NCBI RefSeq assembly: GCF_025024155.1
Contig: NW_026251816.1
Coordinates: 1-64,000 of the forward strand
DNA: 64,000 bases
Source: Gamsiella multidivaricata
Lineage: Eukaryota > Mortierellomycota > Mortierellomycetes > Mortierellales > Mortierellaceae
Direction of reading: 5' to 3'
Shown here one piece after another: positions 1 to 10,309 of the stretch. The notes under the pieces were generated by a model. The model did not search any database. It worked only from the letters and a program-made list of their open reading frames with translations, and had not been told where the DNA came from. Both the position numbers and the translations under genes were made by a program. Position 1 is the stretch's first letter, and the number at the start of each line of letters is the position of its first letter.

Positions 1-527
1 TTGAATGGGACGCACCAGGACCCTTATGCACGATTCTTTCTGACGAGTTCAACACTATTAACTCTTCTCGTGTGCCCTTTTTTTTTTTTTCTTTATCTCG
101 TCATACAGATCCAAAGATCGCGCCTGCGATCCAACATCAGGCTGAGGAACTCAAGCGTGCCAAGTTGGAGACAGCGTTGGCCCACAAGATCGAGAACCGT
201 CCTCCAGTGTCGGAGCTCATTGATCACAATATCTTACATGGTAGGGACAGAAGGATGTTTAGAGCGTGCGCCACTGGTTTTTTTTTTTTGTTCGTCACGC
301 ATTGTATACAACTGTGCTGCATACCAATTCACATTAACATGGACGCGGTCGTTCTTTTCTTTCTTTACTAAAAATACACGTTAGCCTCGAATGTGGCACC
401 TGCATTGCAAAGCAAGGAGGCCGAGTTGAAGCGATCACAGCTCGAGGATGTTTTGAAAACCAAGATCCAGGAACGCCCTTCGCCCGATGCGCTTGTTGAG
501 AAGCACATCCTTGGTATTACCATTTGA
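1..527 (+). CDS. RPEL-repeat protein, 3' part (gene runs off the left edge)
   Basis: Two coding exons are clear. One starts at 109 after a T-rich stretch ending CATACAG and ends at 240. The second runs 385-527 and stops with TGA. The intron 241-384 (GTAGGG...GTTAG) joins them in phase (one base carried over). Each exon carries one RPEL-type unit: a Lys/Glu-rich helix, then ENRPPVSELIDHNIL in the first and QERPSPDALVEKHIL in the second. RPEL motifs are known G-actin-binding elements in animal MRTF and Phactr proteins, and small fungal proteins made of a few RPEL units exist. An actin role here is inferred from the family only. The exon before 109 cannot be placed: bases 1-69 are open in one frame but no convincing donor is visible, so the start lies outside or is unresolved. 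Confidence 0.65.
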
Positions 528-1093
528 GTGGTTTTATTCTCCATTTTCATAGGGAAGTGTGGGTACTTACGCGTTCTTCTCATTTATACACCATGTTTTT
601 CAATGAATAGAAGAGGGCCAGGTTGCATAAGGGATCGGTTGATGTTGTTTGTTGAAGCGTAGGAACAAGGAGACAGAGGATATTCGACGGCGTTTTTATT
701 TTATTTTTTTATTATTGGCTTTGCAAAGGACGGTTGATAGTTGAGAAGGGACAGGAAAGAGTGTATCAAAAGCTATGGAGTTGTCTGTACATCGCGTCGA
801 GATAAAGTATATATGCCACACTTTTGCTTGAGAAAAAAAAGTTGAATCTGGCTCATCTGAACGACGACGACAAGAATCAGAGCAGAGCTGTACACAATGA
901 TGTCGTTCCTCAATCATCATCATCCAAACCCTTTTCAAACCGTGCCGTGTTATTCAATTGAAATAGATTATATTTATTTATTGGTGAGTGGTGTGAATAC
1001 AATTACGGATATCAGATGCTGAGATGTAATGCATGAGCATGAGCAAACTATCCTTCGCTCGCTTGTCCAGACGTTGGGCTTGGTACCATTTCT
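528..1093. other. Intergenic, convergent 3' flanks
   Basis: This 566-nt stretch lies between the stops of two converging genes. It is AT-rich with a T-rich run near 693-715. I see no supportable gene; it probably holds both 3' UTRs. Confidence 0.5.
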
Positions 1094-1686
1094 TTAGGCC
1101 GGTGCATTCTGCAAGACCTGTGCCTAAAAGAAGAGTGAAGAATGAAACAAATGGGCGGATGATAATGTTAGGTTCCAGAAGAATAAATAGAAAAATGAGA
1201 GCTGAGAAAAAAAGAACAATCGTCCATCGTTTCGTTCGTTCCGTCGCGTATCAGTGATGGGCGTGTCCTTACTGGAGGGTTAGGAGAGCCGTAGATGGCG
1301 GCAATCTTTGGGATCATCTCCAACCACTGCATCATCTCGGCCCAGGGGCAGGAGTTGGTTGGGTCGAGACAGGTGCCCCAGAGCTTGGCCTTGTACTCGA
1401 CAATGTCCCACATCAGGGCGGTGAGGCAGGCAAAGCCAGTGGGGTCCTGGGTGCTGTAGGAACTTATGGAGGAGAAGGCGTTCTGGCCGAGGATGACCTT
1501 GTCAAGGGTCTGGAGCTGAGTGGCAGAGAGGGAGGTACAATTGCCGACAGTGGGGATTGCCTTGAGGATGCAGTTGTGGCAATTGGTGGACTGGGCTGCG
1601 ACGTTGGTTGAGGAAGAGGAGAGGGCGAGGAGGACGAGGAGGACGAGAGGGCTGAGGGCGACCCAGAGGAGGGATGAGGAACGCAT
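1094..1686 (-). CDS. Small secreted cysteine-containing protein
   Basis: Two exons: 1273-1686 and 1094-1123, with intron 1124-1272 (GTAAGG...TTTTAG) in phase 0. The product is 147 aa. Residues 1-31 are a classical signal peptide: a short polar start, a Leu/Val-rich core and Ala-Ala-Gln near the likely cleavage site. The mature part has six cysteines, with C36, C39 and C50 near its start, then FACL and GTCLDPTNSCPW. This spacing is compatible with three disulfides. I recognise no enzyme or carbohydrate-binding motif. It resembles the small secreted proteins common in soil fungi, and an extracellular role is inferred from the signal peptide alone. The last exon codes only nine residues. All three possible acceptors there keep the same frame, so the tail could be shorter by two or five residues. 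Confidence 0.7.
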
Positions 1687-2348
1687 GGTGAGGACGAGTC
1701 TGATGAGAGTGGAGGAGGCGAGCGATGAGGAGAGATGGAAGAGGAAGAAGAAAGGCGGATACGATGCATGAAGTAATAATAAAGAGGGAATGGCTCTTTG
1801 TTGTCAACGCCCACAATGACCACAATGACAGAATCAAAATTCAGGGACTGGGGGCCCGCTTGAGAACGCTTTGACGCCCTCGTTCGTTGCAGAGCAATTT
1901 TCATATCCATTGGCTACATGGCCACCCCCTTCTGGATCCTGCACGCAAACATGCATTCCCTCCCGGGACTCCGAATGTCTCCCTGAAGAGTGTCTGTACT
2001 CGCTTCCCGCCTTCATCCTCGTTGCTTATCGGTGTGTGAGTGTATCGAGGGTGGGACCAGGCTCCCAGGTCCCCGCGCTCACTGCGGTCACGCCGGGTAG
2101 ACCAACCGATCGTATTTCTTTTCTGGTCCTGGCAATACAAAGAAGGTCTGCGTGATCAGAGTCAAGGTTGCCCAACGCCTTTTTCTGACGACTCAACACC
2201 AGCGCGACAATCTACAAGAGCAAAAGGAACACCTGTCAACATTAAGGACGCGCCTTCTTGCTCTCTTTCTCTCTTTCATTCTCCATCGAGCACGATCGGA
2301 TCCATCCCGACTATCAGCAAGGAAACAAACGGAATTTCTGACAGAGCC
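1687..2348. promoter_or_regulatory. Divergent intergenic region, promoters inferred
   Basis: This 662-nt region separates two genes transcribed away from each other, so it should hold both promoters and 5' UTRs. No specific factor site can be named. The frame of the downstream gene stays open back to 2040 but has no ATG before 2349, so 2349 is taken as its start. Confidence 0.4.
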
Positions 2349-4383
2349 ATGGCCTCGTGGGTGAACCACACCTCCGCGACGATGCAGAGCCACGCTCCAG
2401 CACGTCGCTCAGGACCCTCCGGATCCGAACGTGCCTCGCCTGTACCCTCTAACTATTCCACACGCGGTTCCAATCGCCAACAGATCCAACCCCAGCAACA
2501 ACAACAGCCGATCCAACCTCAGCATCATCAACCTCAGTACCACCAACAGCATCAGTTCAAGGTATACCAGCCTCAAACGCAGCAACAACAGCACACACAT
2601 CCCTCCGCCATGCCTATGCAGCCACGTTATCCCGTGCACGCTACACCGGCTGCTGGAGCTCCATATGGGTACAGTGCTCAGTACAACACTACAGCGAACG
2701 CAAATTCAGCCTCTAGGATGGCCAACGCTTTTGGAACCTTTAGCACCTATGCTGCAAGGATACGGGAGGCAAACAGCGCCTTAATCTTGCCGCCTGCACT
2801 GGGACGGCGTGCCAAGCGAGCCGTGGTATCGATGGCAGAGAGTGATGATGACGATTGGGATTTTGATGACTCGCCTCGCAGCACACCGACTAGGCATCAG
2901 AAGCAGCAGGCCTTGTTAGAAAAGGAGAGGATGGAGAAGGAGAAGAAGACATGGGCACGTCGCCCCCGAAAGACGCGTCATGTCTTCAAGTAAGTAGCAG
3001 CATCGCTTCAGAGCACGCACTCAAAGACGCCTTGCTTCTTTTTTTTTTTTTTTTTTTTTTTTTGGACTTTATAATCTATGCTGCGCTTCATTATGCATGC
3101 AACTGATGGTATTTGCACTGCTTCCTAACATTGATAGTTCGCAAAGGGACTTGGAGGCGGTTGCAGATCAGGATGCGATTTTGGTCCCCATCCGCCTGGA
3201 CATTGACACAGACGATCACCGACTGCGCGATACATTTACCTGGAACGTGAACGAGCAGCTGCTGACGCCAGAGAAATTTGCAGAGATTCTGTGCGATGAT
3301 CTGGATTTGAGCACCACAAAGTTCGTCCCCGAGATCGCACAGTCGATTCGGAATCAGATCGCAGAGTTTGAACCAGTCGCGGAGGTCCAGGTCCCCACCG
3401 AAGGATCTAGAGTTGTCATTCAGGTAATGTCCAATATGTGGGACGTAATCCAACCTGATTGAAATCGAATGAAAGAACCGTTACTAACAAGACTCGATTA
3501 AAATAACTGGTGACAAATAGCTGGATCTGCATGTTGGAGGCATCAATCTTCGGGACCGTTTCGAGTGGGATGTAGGCTCGGACTTGACGCCAGAGGAGTT
3601 TGCGAGACAGTTGGCGGCGGATTTGGGTATTGGTGGTGAATTCGTTTCGATGATCGCACACGAGATTCACGAGCAGCTCTACCGCTTCAAGCAGGATCGA
3701 TTACTAGATCGAGGATTCGAGCCAGAACCGCTTTATTCAGGATTCCGTTTTGCTGACGAAGGCGAGAGCTGGAGCCCAGCTCTTGAGACACTCACCACGG
3801 AGGAGTACGAAAAAATTTTGGAGGACAGGGAGAGGAGTATTCGGTACGACAACCTCTCTATATGGTGGCAATGCGACTAGGTATTATGGCATCTCTTCTT
3901 TCGGTCAAGGGCTAACACTGTGCCTTTTTTTTTTGTCGCCTTCCTTACAAATCTAGACGAAACCGAAGAGCGACATCCAGTTTTACGAAGCGTCGCGGTG
4001 CCTCGTCGTACAGCGTACCAGGCTATCAGAGCAGAATCACAAAACGTGGTCGATTGACTCAGCGACATCAAGCCATGAACATGGACGGCTACAAGGACTG
4101 GCAGTGCCAGCAATGTGGGCTAGGCGCATATTCGACCTTTATGTTACGTTCGGGACCTGGAGGCGAAAAGACGCTGTGCAACACCTGTGGACTCTATTGG
4201 GCCGTCCATGGAGGTCTCCCGGAAGATAGGAAGGATCTGTTCAGGTTCAAGACTGAGAAGGAATCGACGACTGCGGCTCCATCGACAGTTACTACGCCCT
4301 CGGCTACTACGATTGCGACACCCCCAACGGAAGCACCAGTGGATTCAGCCATGGAGTCAACACCAACGCCTGTTGGCGTATGA
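2349..4383 (+). CDS. SNF5: SNF5/SMARCB1-family chromatin remodelling subunit with C-terminal GATA zinc finger
   Basis: Four exons, 2349-2989, 3138-3423, 3521-3843 and 3957-4383, join in phase to 558 aa. SNF5/Sfh1 proteins are core subunits of SWI/SNF- or RSC-type nucleosome remodellers in the nucleus. Residues 1-205 are low complexity (Gln/His/Pro/Ser) with an acidic SDDDDWDFDD patch. The two imperfect SNF5 repeats follow: the first (about 220-309) contains TFTWNVNEQLLTPEKFAEIL, and the second (about 310-400) contains INLRDRFEWDVGSDLTPEEF. Residues about 467-494 form a GATA-type finger C-X2-C-X20-C-X2-C followed by GLYWAVHG, close to the classical GATA CNxCGLYxxxHG. The first intron has a run of 25 T. 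The gene is convergent with its neighbour, 170 nt between stops. Whether it is the SWI/SNF (Snf5) or RSC (Sfh1) paralogue cannot be told here. Confidence 0.88.
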
Positions 4384-4553
4384 GAGCTCTAGAGGATGCT
4401 GCCATGCAATCCTTTTTTTCTTAGCTTTTCTCGACTATTTCATTGTATGCATCGTAATCTGCTACAATCGTCTTTTGTTCGATTAAAACTTAATCTTAAT
4501 AGAACCACTCTTGTCATCACTGTGTATTTTGCTCATTTTTGAAAACATAAAGT

Positions 4554-7500
4554 CTAAGGTGTCTGCTTGGATCCATCTGTTGACGCCTTTTTTACTGTTG
4601 CTGCCTTGGATACTCGCTTCGATTTTGAGGACGAACTGTTGCTGTTGGTGCCTCCATTGTTTGCTGTTGATCCTGAGTCCGATCCTGCGCTTTTGGTCCC
4701 GTTCAACAGCACCTGTGTCTTTGGTAGGACAGGAAACTCCTGGTATTGCTGTTGATGTTGCCGTTGCTGTTGTTGTGAGCCCTGCTTCTTCGGAATAGCG
4801 GCTGTGTCCCTGACGTGGCTGTGGGACTGGTTGATCTGATCATTGTAGCTCTTCTGATCGTTAAGGACCTGTATCGGCTTCGTTTGAGTGACTCTGCGCC
4901 CTGTCTGTGAGGGCACCGCATTAGCAGCAGAGTCGGCAGTAGGCCCTGCTGCAGAAACCTTCAAAGAATCTTGATTCCGCTGCTTCGATGTCGTATTGAC
5001 AGAATTCTGCGTATAGTGCATCGCTCGCGCCGTAGCCCTCCTGTACCTGCGTTGTCGGGACGTTGACTCTAGGTTGGTGCGAGGATCGTCTTTGTGGCCA
5101 CCGTCTTCATCCCCAGCGCTCTTGTTCTCATCATTTGCACGATCCTTGTGCGCCGGATGGGCTGCAGGAACTGCCGGCGCTGTAGTTGCAGGTTGTAAGG
5201 TTGTTGCCATATCTGTCCTGATCGACGGTGTCTTCTCTGGCCCTGGTACATCAGCACTAGGCAGAACGGGTGCTGATGTGGATTTCGGAAGCTGCTCTCT
5301 CTTTCGCTCATGCTTCCACTCAGTCTTTCTCTCCCTCGGCCGATGGGTTTCCGGAGCTCCCGCGGTTGTAACGACAGCGACTGGTACGGCACTCGTTTGG
5401 ACTGACTGCTTCTGCGATTGCTTCTGAGTCTGTGTCGGACGCTTCGGCTGCTTCGGCTGCTTCGGCTGCTTCGGCTGCTTCGGCTGTTGCTGCCGCTGCC
5501 GCTGCCACAGCGGCACGCTGTACTGTTCAAGCGCATACTCAGAGATGGGTTCAAGCGCCTTCTCGAATTCGCCCCTACTCAAGTTCAGATACACCACCTC
5601 AAAGATCTTCCACACTCTAACCAGGTGTCGCCCCGTACATGATCCCGCTACGTTGCGGTCTCGAATAAACGGGTCCATGACCACCAGCTTTTTCTCCCCC
5701 TTCCCATGCTGCGGTAACCGTTTGTTGTTGCCGTCATTCCGTGCTGCTTTCTCCCTGGCTCTCGTAATCTCATCGCGTGTCCTGACCCCTCCACCAAGTC
5801 GAACATTGACCTCCTTAGTCTGGTAGTCAAAATAACGCGTAAAGTACTCGAAGAACTCGATCAAGAGCTGGCCGACCGACTTCGTATTCGCCGCTCCGAA
5901 ATCCTTGTACCGGGTAAAATCGCGGTCGAATGTGCAGTCCATCATGTCCTTGCCTCCTCGGCCCTCGTGATCCATTTGAACAAAGAGGGCGCTCATGCGC
6001 TCCTGGGGTTGTGCCTGCAATGACGGCAAGATCGGCGGCTCCTATTTTGTTTTCGTAATCGTAGAGTGGATATGAGAATTTGGTCCGCATGTTTCCCAGC
6101 AATAAATGGGTCCAATACCAGTCGTTCACATACCTGCGCTTGCAAGAATCCGATCGCCATCATCACATAGGCATAACTGCTAAGCCAAGCCTGACTGGAG
6201 TCATTGATTTGATGCTTCTTGACAAGGGCTTTGATGTTGTACAGCAATGGTCGTACACGATCGTCGATGAGCGTGTAGCATCGTATCAGCTCGCTGTTGT
6301 GGATCCCAAGAACATGGTTCGTGTTGATATCGCAGTTAATCCTCGAGACTGGGTCCACAAACTTGACGATCGGCACTCGAGCGTTCGTGATCGGTTGCAC
6401 TTGAATCATACCTGCCCGTCGCAAAACTGTCGCCAATATGCGCATATTGTTATATGATTTTGTCTGTTGGAACGTAGTCGTTGTGATACACAAGTCTGCA
6501 TCACTCGACTCTGATCCCAGTCCACTGGCATATGAACTATTCAACGAGAGCCATTGTATAAAGAAAAAAAAACCTTTGTATTAATGTATATCGCGTATAT
6601 GCGTATATAAGCACTTGAAGATGATATATTCGGCATGGGAGATCGTTACCCAAAGACCTCTAAACGAAGGCTCTCTCCCGGGAAGGCAGAGTCCAGGAGT
6701 GCCTGGAGCTTCTTGATGAGTCCCGTCCGCTTGGTCCTATAATCCTGACTTGGCACCAGGCGCTAGAGTGTCCATGAAATCGAAGCAATCAAAAGTTAAC
6801 CTTCAGCATGATGTCGCTAAAGCCAGGCGACATCCAATACAGATACTTCATTTGCTGCAACAGATGCCTCCCTTACTTGATAAAGCGCCATCATGGGCGC
6901 GCTGACTTTCTCATAGGCATCATTTTGCGGTATCACGACAGGAAGATCAAATTGTCCCTGAAGTCCATACGTGACTCTACTCCGATCCGTACTGATAACG
7001 AGTCCCGCCAACTGGTGTGCGATCGCCGCTGCATGCTCGCTGTTCTTGTGTGACAGTGCTTGGTTTGCGCTGTTGCCAGATTTCTCGACAGCCTTTTGTT
7101 TCGTCTTCTTGGTTTTCAGTTCGAAGGACCTTGATGTGTACAGAAAGATCGCCTGGTCCAACACACGATCCTGCTCCGCGGCCTGTACCATCAGGTTCCA
7201 CAGTTTCGTTCGCAGACTGTAGACAACTCGAGCAATCATATCCTGACATGCTGATTCGGCCTCAGCGTAGAGTCCCTCAAACCGTTGGATGTGGGTTCGA
7301 TCAAGGATCGGGACTTGGATACCCTCCGAAATCGACATATCCTCCTCCTTTGGAATAAGGACCCTTGGCTCCAAGTCGTCCTCCTGTTCATCTTGTTGAA
7401 TTTCATCGGGACCCTGTTCATGTTGCGGTAAAACAACCCCGTTGCAGCCTCCATTCGCGAGGATGTACTCGCGGATTTTCTTGTTGTCACTCAAACCCGC

Positions 7501-7947
7501 CTGCTTAAACTGCGACTCCATTGCGGCGCTCCCAGCATCCCCAGGGTGTCCTTCGTGGTAGATTCGACAAGTTTCCTGAGCGAGCTTGAACCCGGCTGTC
7601 AGCTCCTCGAACGAAACAAAGGCATAGTTCGGTTTGGTTGATTCAAGAAGGGTCGGGTCGAATTTGTTGGACCGCGAGGCGGTTGCTTTCTCGAGCAGGA
7701 TGGTGTCGTAGAGGAGATCGACAAGCCGGACCTTTTTCTTGGGACTGCTGGTGATATGGCTGTCATTGCTGCTGGTAGCCAAAGACTCGTCGGGCTGATC
7801 TACTGGAGCCTAATGATACGACCATAAAATAAAAGACAACGATAAGTTGCCACAGCTCACTTGAACGCCCAAGCGCGGAATCAGACTAGGAATCAGATGC
7901 GCCATGAGAATCCCTGCTAAGTGCAGGAACGGCATGCTTACCTCCAT
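4554..7947 (-). CDS. Cid1-family non-canonical poly(A)/poly(U) polymerase
   Basis: Five exons: 7942-7947, 6877-7809, 6650-6762, 6134-6536 and 4554-6014. All splice phases agree, giving 971 aa. The family adds A or U residues to RNA 3' ends. The nucleotidyltransferase core starts near residue 313 (RLVPSQDYRTKR). It has GLGSESSDADLC with catalytic Asp363 and Asp365, and a third Asp420 in NCDIN. The PAP-associated domain follows, with VMDPFIRDRNVAGSC around residues 597-610. The N-terminal 310 residues are poorly conserved. The C-terminal 320 residues are disordered, with tandem KQP units (a 12-nt DNA repeat near 5440-5490) and Gln/Asn/Ser runs. The first coding exon is only ATG GAG. Whether the product prefers ATP or UTP cannot be decided from sequence alone. 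Confidence 0.85.
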
Positions 7948-8166
7948 GCTGTCGCCGAGAGAGTGTGTGGAATGATTAGGAAGTGGCGAGGCAAAGAAGC
8001 ATGAAGAAAGTTAGGTGCCTTCGCACTGCGCCGCTCTCTCTGAATTAGCCGCTTTTTAGTCTAGAAGCACAAGGCTGGCAAAGCATAACTACATCGCCCC
8101 GACACATCGTTTATCATGCAATATTGTGGCACTGTGAATGTTTATATATGAACAAAAATGCGCCTT

Positions 8167-10309
8167 CTACTGCCTCTTCTTCAAAATGGCCGTTTCTGTC
8201 GAAGCGACTTTTGTTCGGATAGGAAGCTTGCGCACCTCGGGCAGGATTCTGCTTGCCAGAATTGTCACGGCTGCAACCGCCAGAGATACAGCTCCGTAGC
8301 AAACCAGTGGTCCCACACGCCAGTACAAACTGCACGCTGCGATCGGGCCCATAGCACGGCCAAGTTGGCCCCAGGAACGGAAACGGCCCAAAGCGAGGCC
8401 CTTGCCGATCGGCTGCACCGCATCAGATGTGTTATCCTTGGATCTCGACGCTGCAGAGGGGCTATCGGATCCCATGTCGCACACCAGGCTAGCCAAACTA
8501 GTCAGACAATTGACGACGGTCGCGCTGGTGACGGCCAGTCCCGTTGCTCCGGCATAAAGACCCCACATCCGTGTCTTCCTCGACCAATCCTGAGCGTTGA
8601 GCCACAGCACTACGTTCCTGAGTACGGACGACTCAAGTTTCTCGTTCAGGACTAAGAAATCTTCTGAAGCTGAGCCGTCACCGGAGACGAGCGCAATGCA
8701 TCCCAATCCGATTGCGGCGGCGAACATACCCTGGAGTACCATGCGCTTCTCTCCAACCTTGTTCGCCCGTCGACGCACATAGCCGCCCTGAATCAATGAG
8801 GACAAGATCCCGATGTAGCCCAGCAAGGCGCCCTGCTGCATGTGAGTGAAGTCGAAGAGATGAAAGGTCAAGAATGTCAAGGTGAACTCCATTCCTGAGA
8901 ATAGGAACAAGTGTGCAAAATGCGTGAACGAAAGCCGGCTCAGATATCTGTGCTGCAAGTGAATGATGCTCGCCGTATCCATCACAACTGGAGTAATGTT
9001 TGATGATCCGTTCGCGTTCGATCCTAAAGAAGCAGACGAAGTTCCTCCGTTGCCTTCGGCTCTAGTCTTCTTCTCGTCCTCCACGGTCTGCCGCACTGCC
9101 ATTCTCCAGCTCTCTGAGTTAGTTTCTGGCAGTTTGCCATACAAGTAGAGGGTCTCAACCGTCAAAAGCACCATCGCCAAGAGTGCTGATCCAGAGAAGG
9201 GGTGCAGCCCATACAGTGCCAGTCCAGGGAACGCAGCGACCAGGTCCTTGTTTGCAAAGTACGCTCCTAATGCTGGTCCGACCGTGAAAGCAATCGCAAA
9301 CGCAATTCCCACCATAGCCAATCCTCGTGATCGCGTTGCTGGAGTTGTGATGTCGGAAATCATGGCGATCGATAGCTGGACATTGCCTTCGCTAAGTCCA
9401 CCAATGATTCTGGAGAGTACAAAGAGCTCAAAGGAGCCAGCAAACAGCCAGACGCCGCACGAGATCAGGTTTCCAAGCTATGTACGATTCAACATATAAG
9501 AGCGGTCAATATTAGATAGAAGCCTAACAATATCTGCAAGTATTGTTCGTGAAGTAAAAAGTCCCTACCATTGTCATCAAAAGCACCCGTCGTCGTCCCA
9601 GGACATCAGAGAGCTTTCCAATGACTGGAGAAGCGACAAACTGCAAGACTGAGAATAGCGATCCGAGTGCACCGCCCAGAAGGACAATGTCCATTTTCGG
9701 TGGCCGCTTGATGGACTGGGATCCTGAACCCTGGTGATCGTTCAGCCCAATGATATTCTGGAACTCTGTTAGGCGCGACAGCGACCATGCCAGTAGCGAT
9801 GTCTACAATGTTATTAAACAGCGTGATTGAAATTAAAAAAAAAAGATCTTGTGCAAGCTGAATTGTCATCCACATGGATACGTGAGTGCCCGTTTTAGGC
9901 AATGAAAGTCCATCACATCATGATCACATCAAAAACGGATTTGCATCAACGGGTCATGGCAATCCAGGGTGCATGCACCAACGTCATCATCAGTTGTTAC
10001 TGATTCGCCGAGGCAGCGATCGCTAATCCAAGTAAGATTCGTTTTCCTTTGTGCACACCCTCAGTAATCACGATCAAAAGCAATGGAACATTGAAGCTGA
10101 TAAAAAGAATTCCATACCTGGTCGCCATGCTCGCTCTCACGATAGAACTGAAGCAGCCTTGGAAACAAGGGCAGGATGATGGTGAAGGCCAGGATGTCGA
10201 GCAGTAGTGCCGTGAACACGATCCGTGTGACCTTAGGGACCGACACTGCAGTCGAGGGTGCTGCTGCCTTTGAGGCATTTCTTGCTGTAGATGACCCGTG
10301 GTGAGTCAT
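8167..10309 (-). CDS. MFS transporter related to MFSD10/TETRAN
   Basis: Three exons, 10118-10309, 9569-9802 and 8167-9477, all phase 0, give 578 aa. A short Ser/Ala N-terminus leads into the first membrane helix (FTALLLDILAFTIILPLFP). The MFS signature between helices 2 and 3 is visible as GKLSDVLGRRRVLLM. Helices 4-5 carry RIIGGLSEGNVQLSIAMISD followed by RGLAMVGIAFAIAFTVGPALGA, which matches the MFSD10 subgroup of the major facilitator superfamily (organic-anion efflux proposed in mammals; yeast YCR023C is a relative). A central hydrophilic loop of about 60 residues splits the two six-helix halves. The substrate is unknown. ATG 10309 is the first in frame; the frame stays open further upstream without an ATG. 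Confidence 0.82.

Noticed and set aside
6855..6876. Apparent 22-nt intron joining ALYQ to QMKYLYWMSPG in the Cid1-family gene
   Set aside because: The longer intron 6763-6876 joins ALYQ directly to RLVPSQDYRTKR, which fits the family and has a normal length, so the ultra-short intron is not needed.
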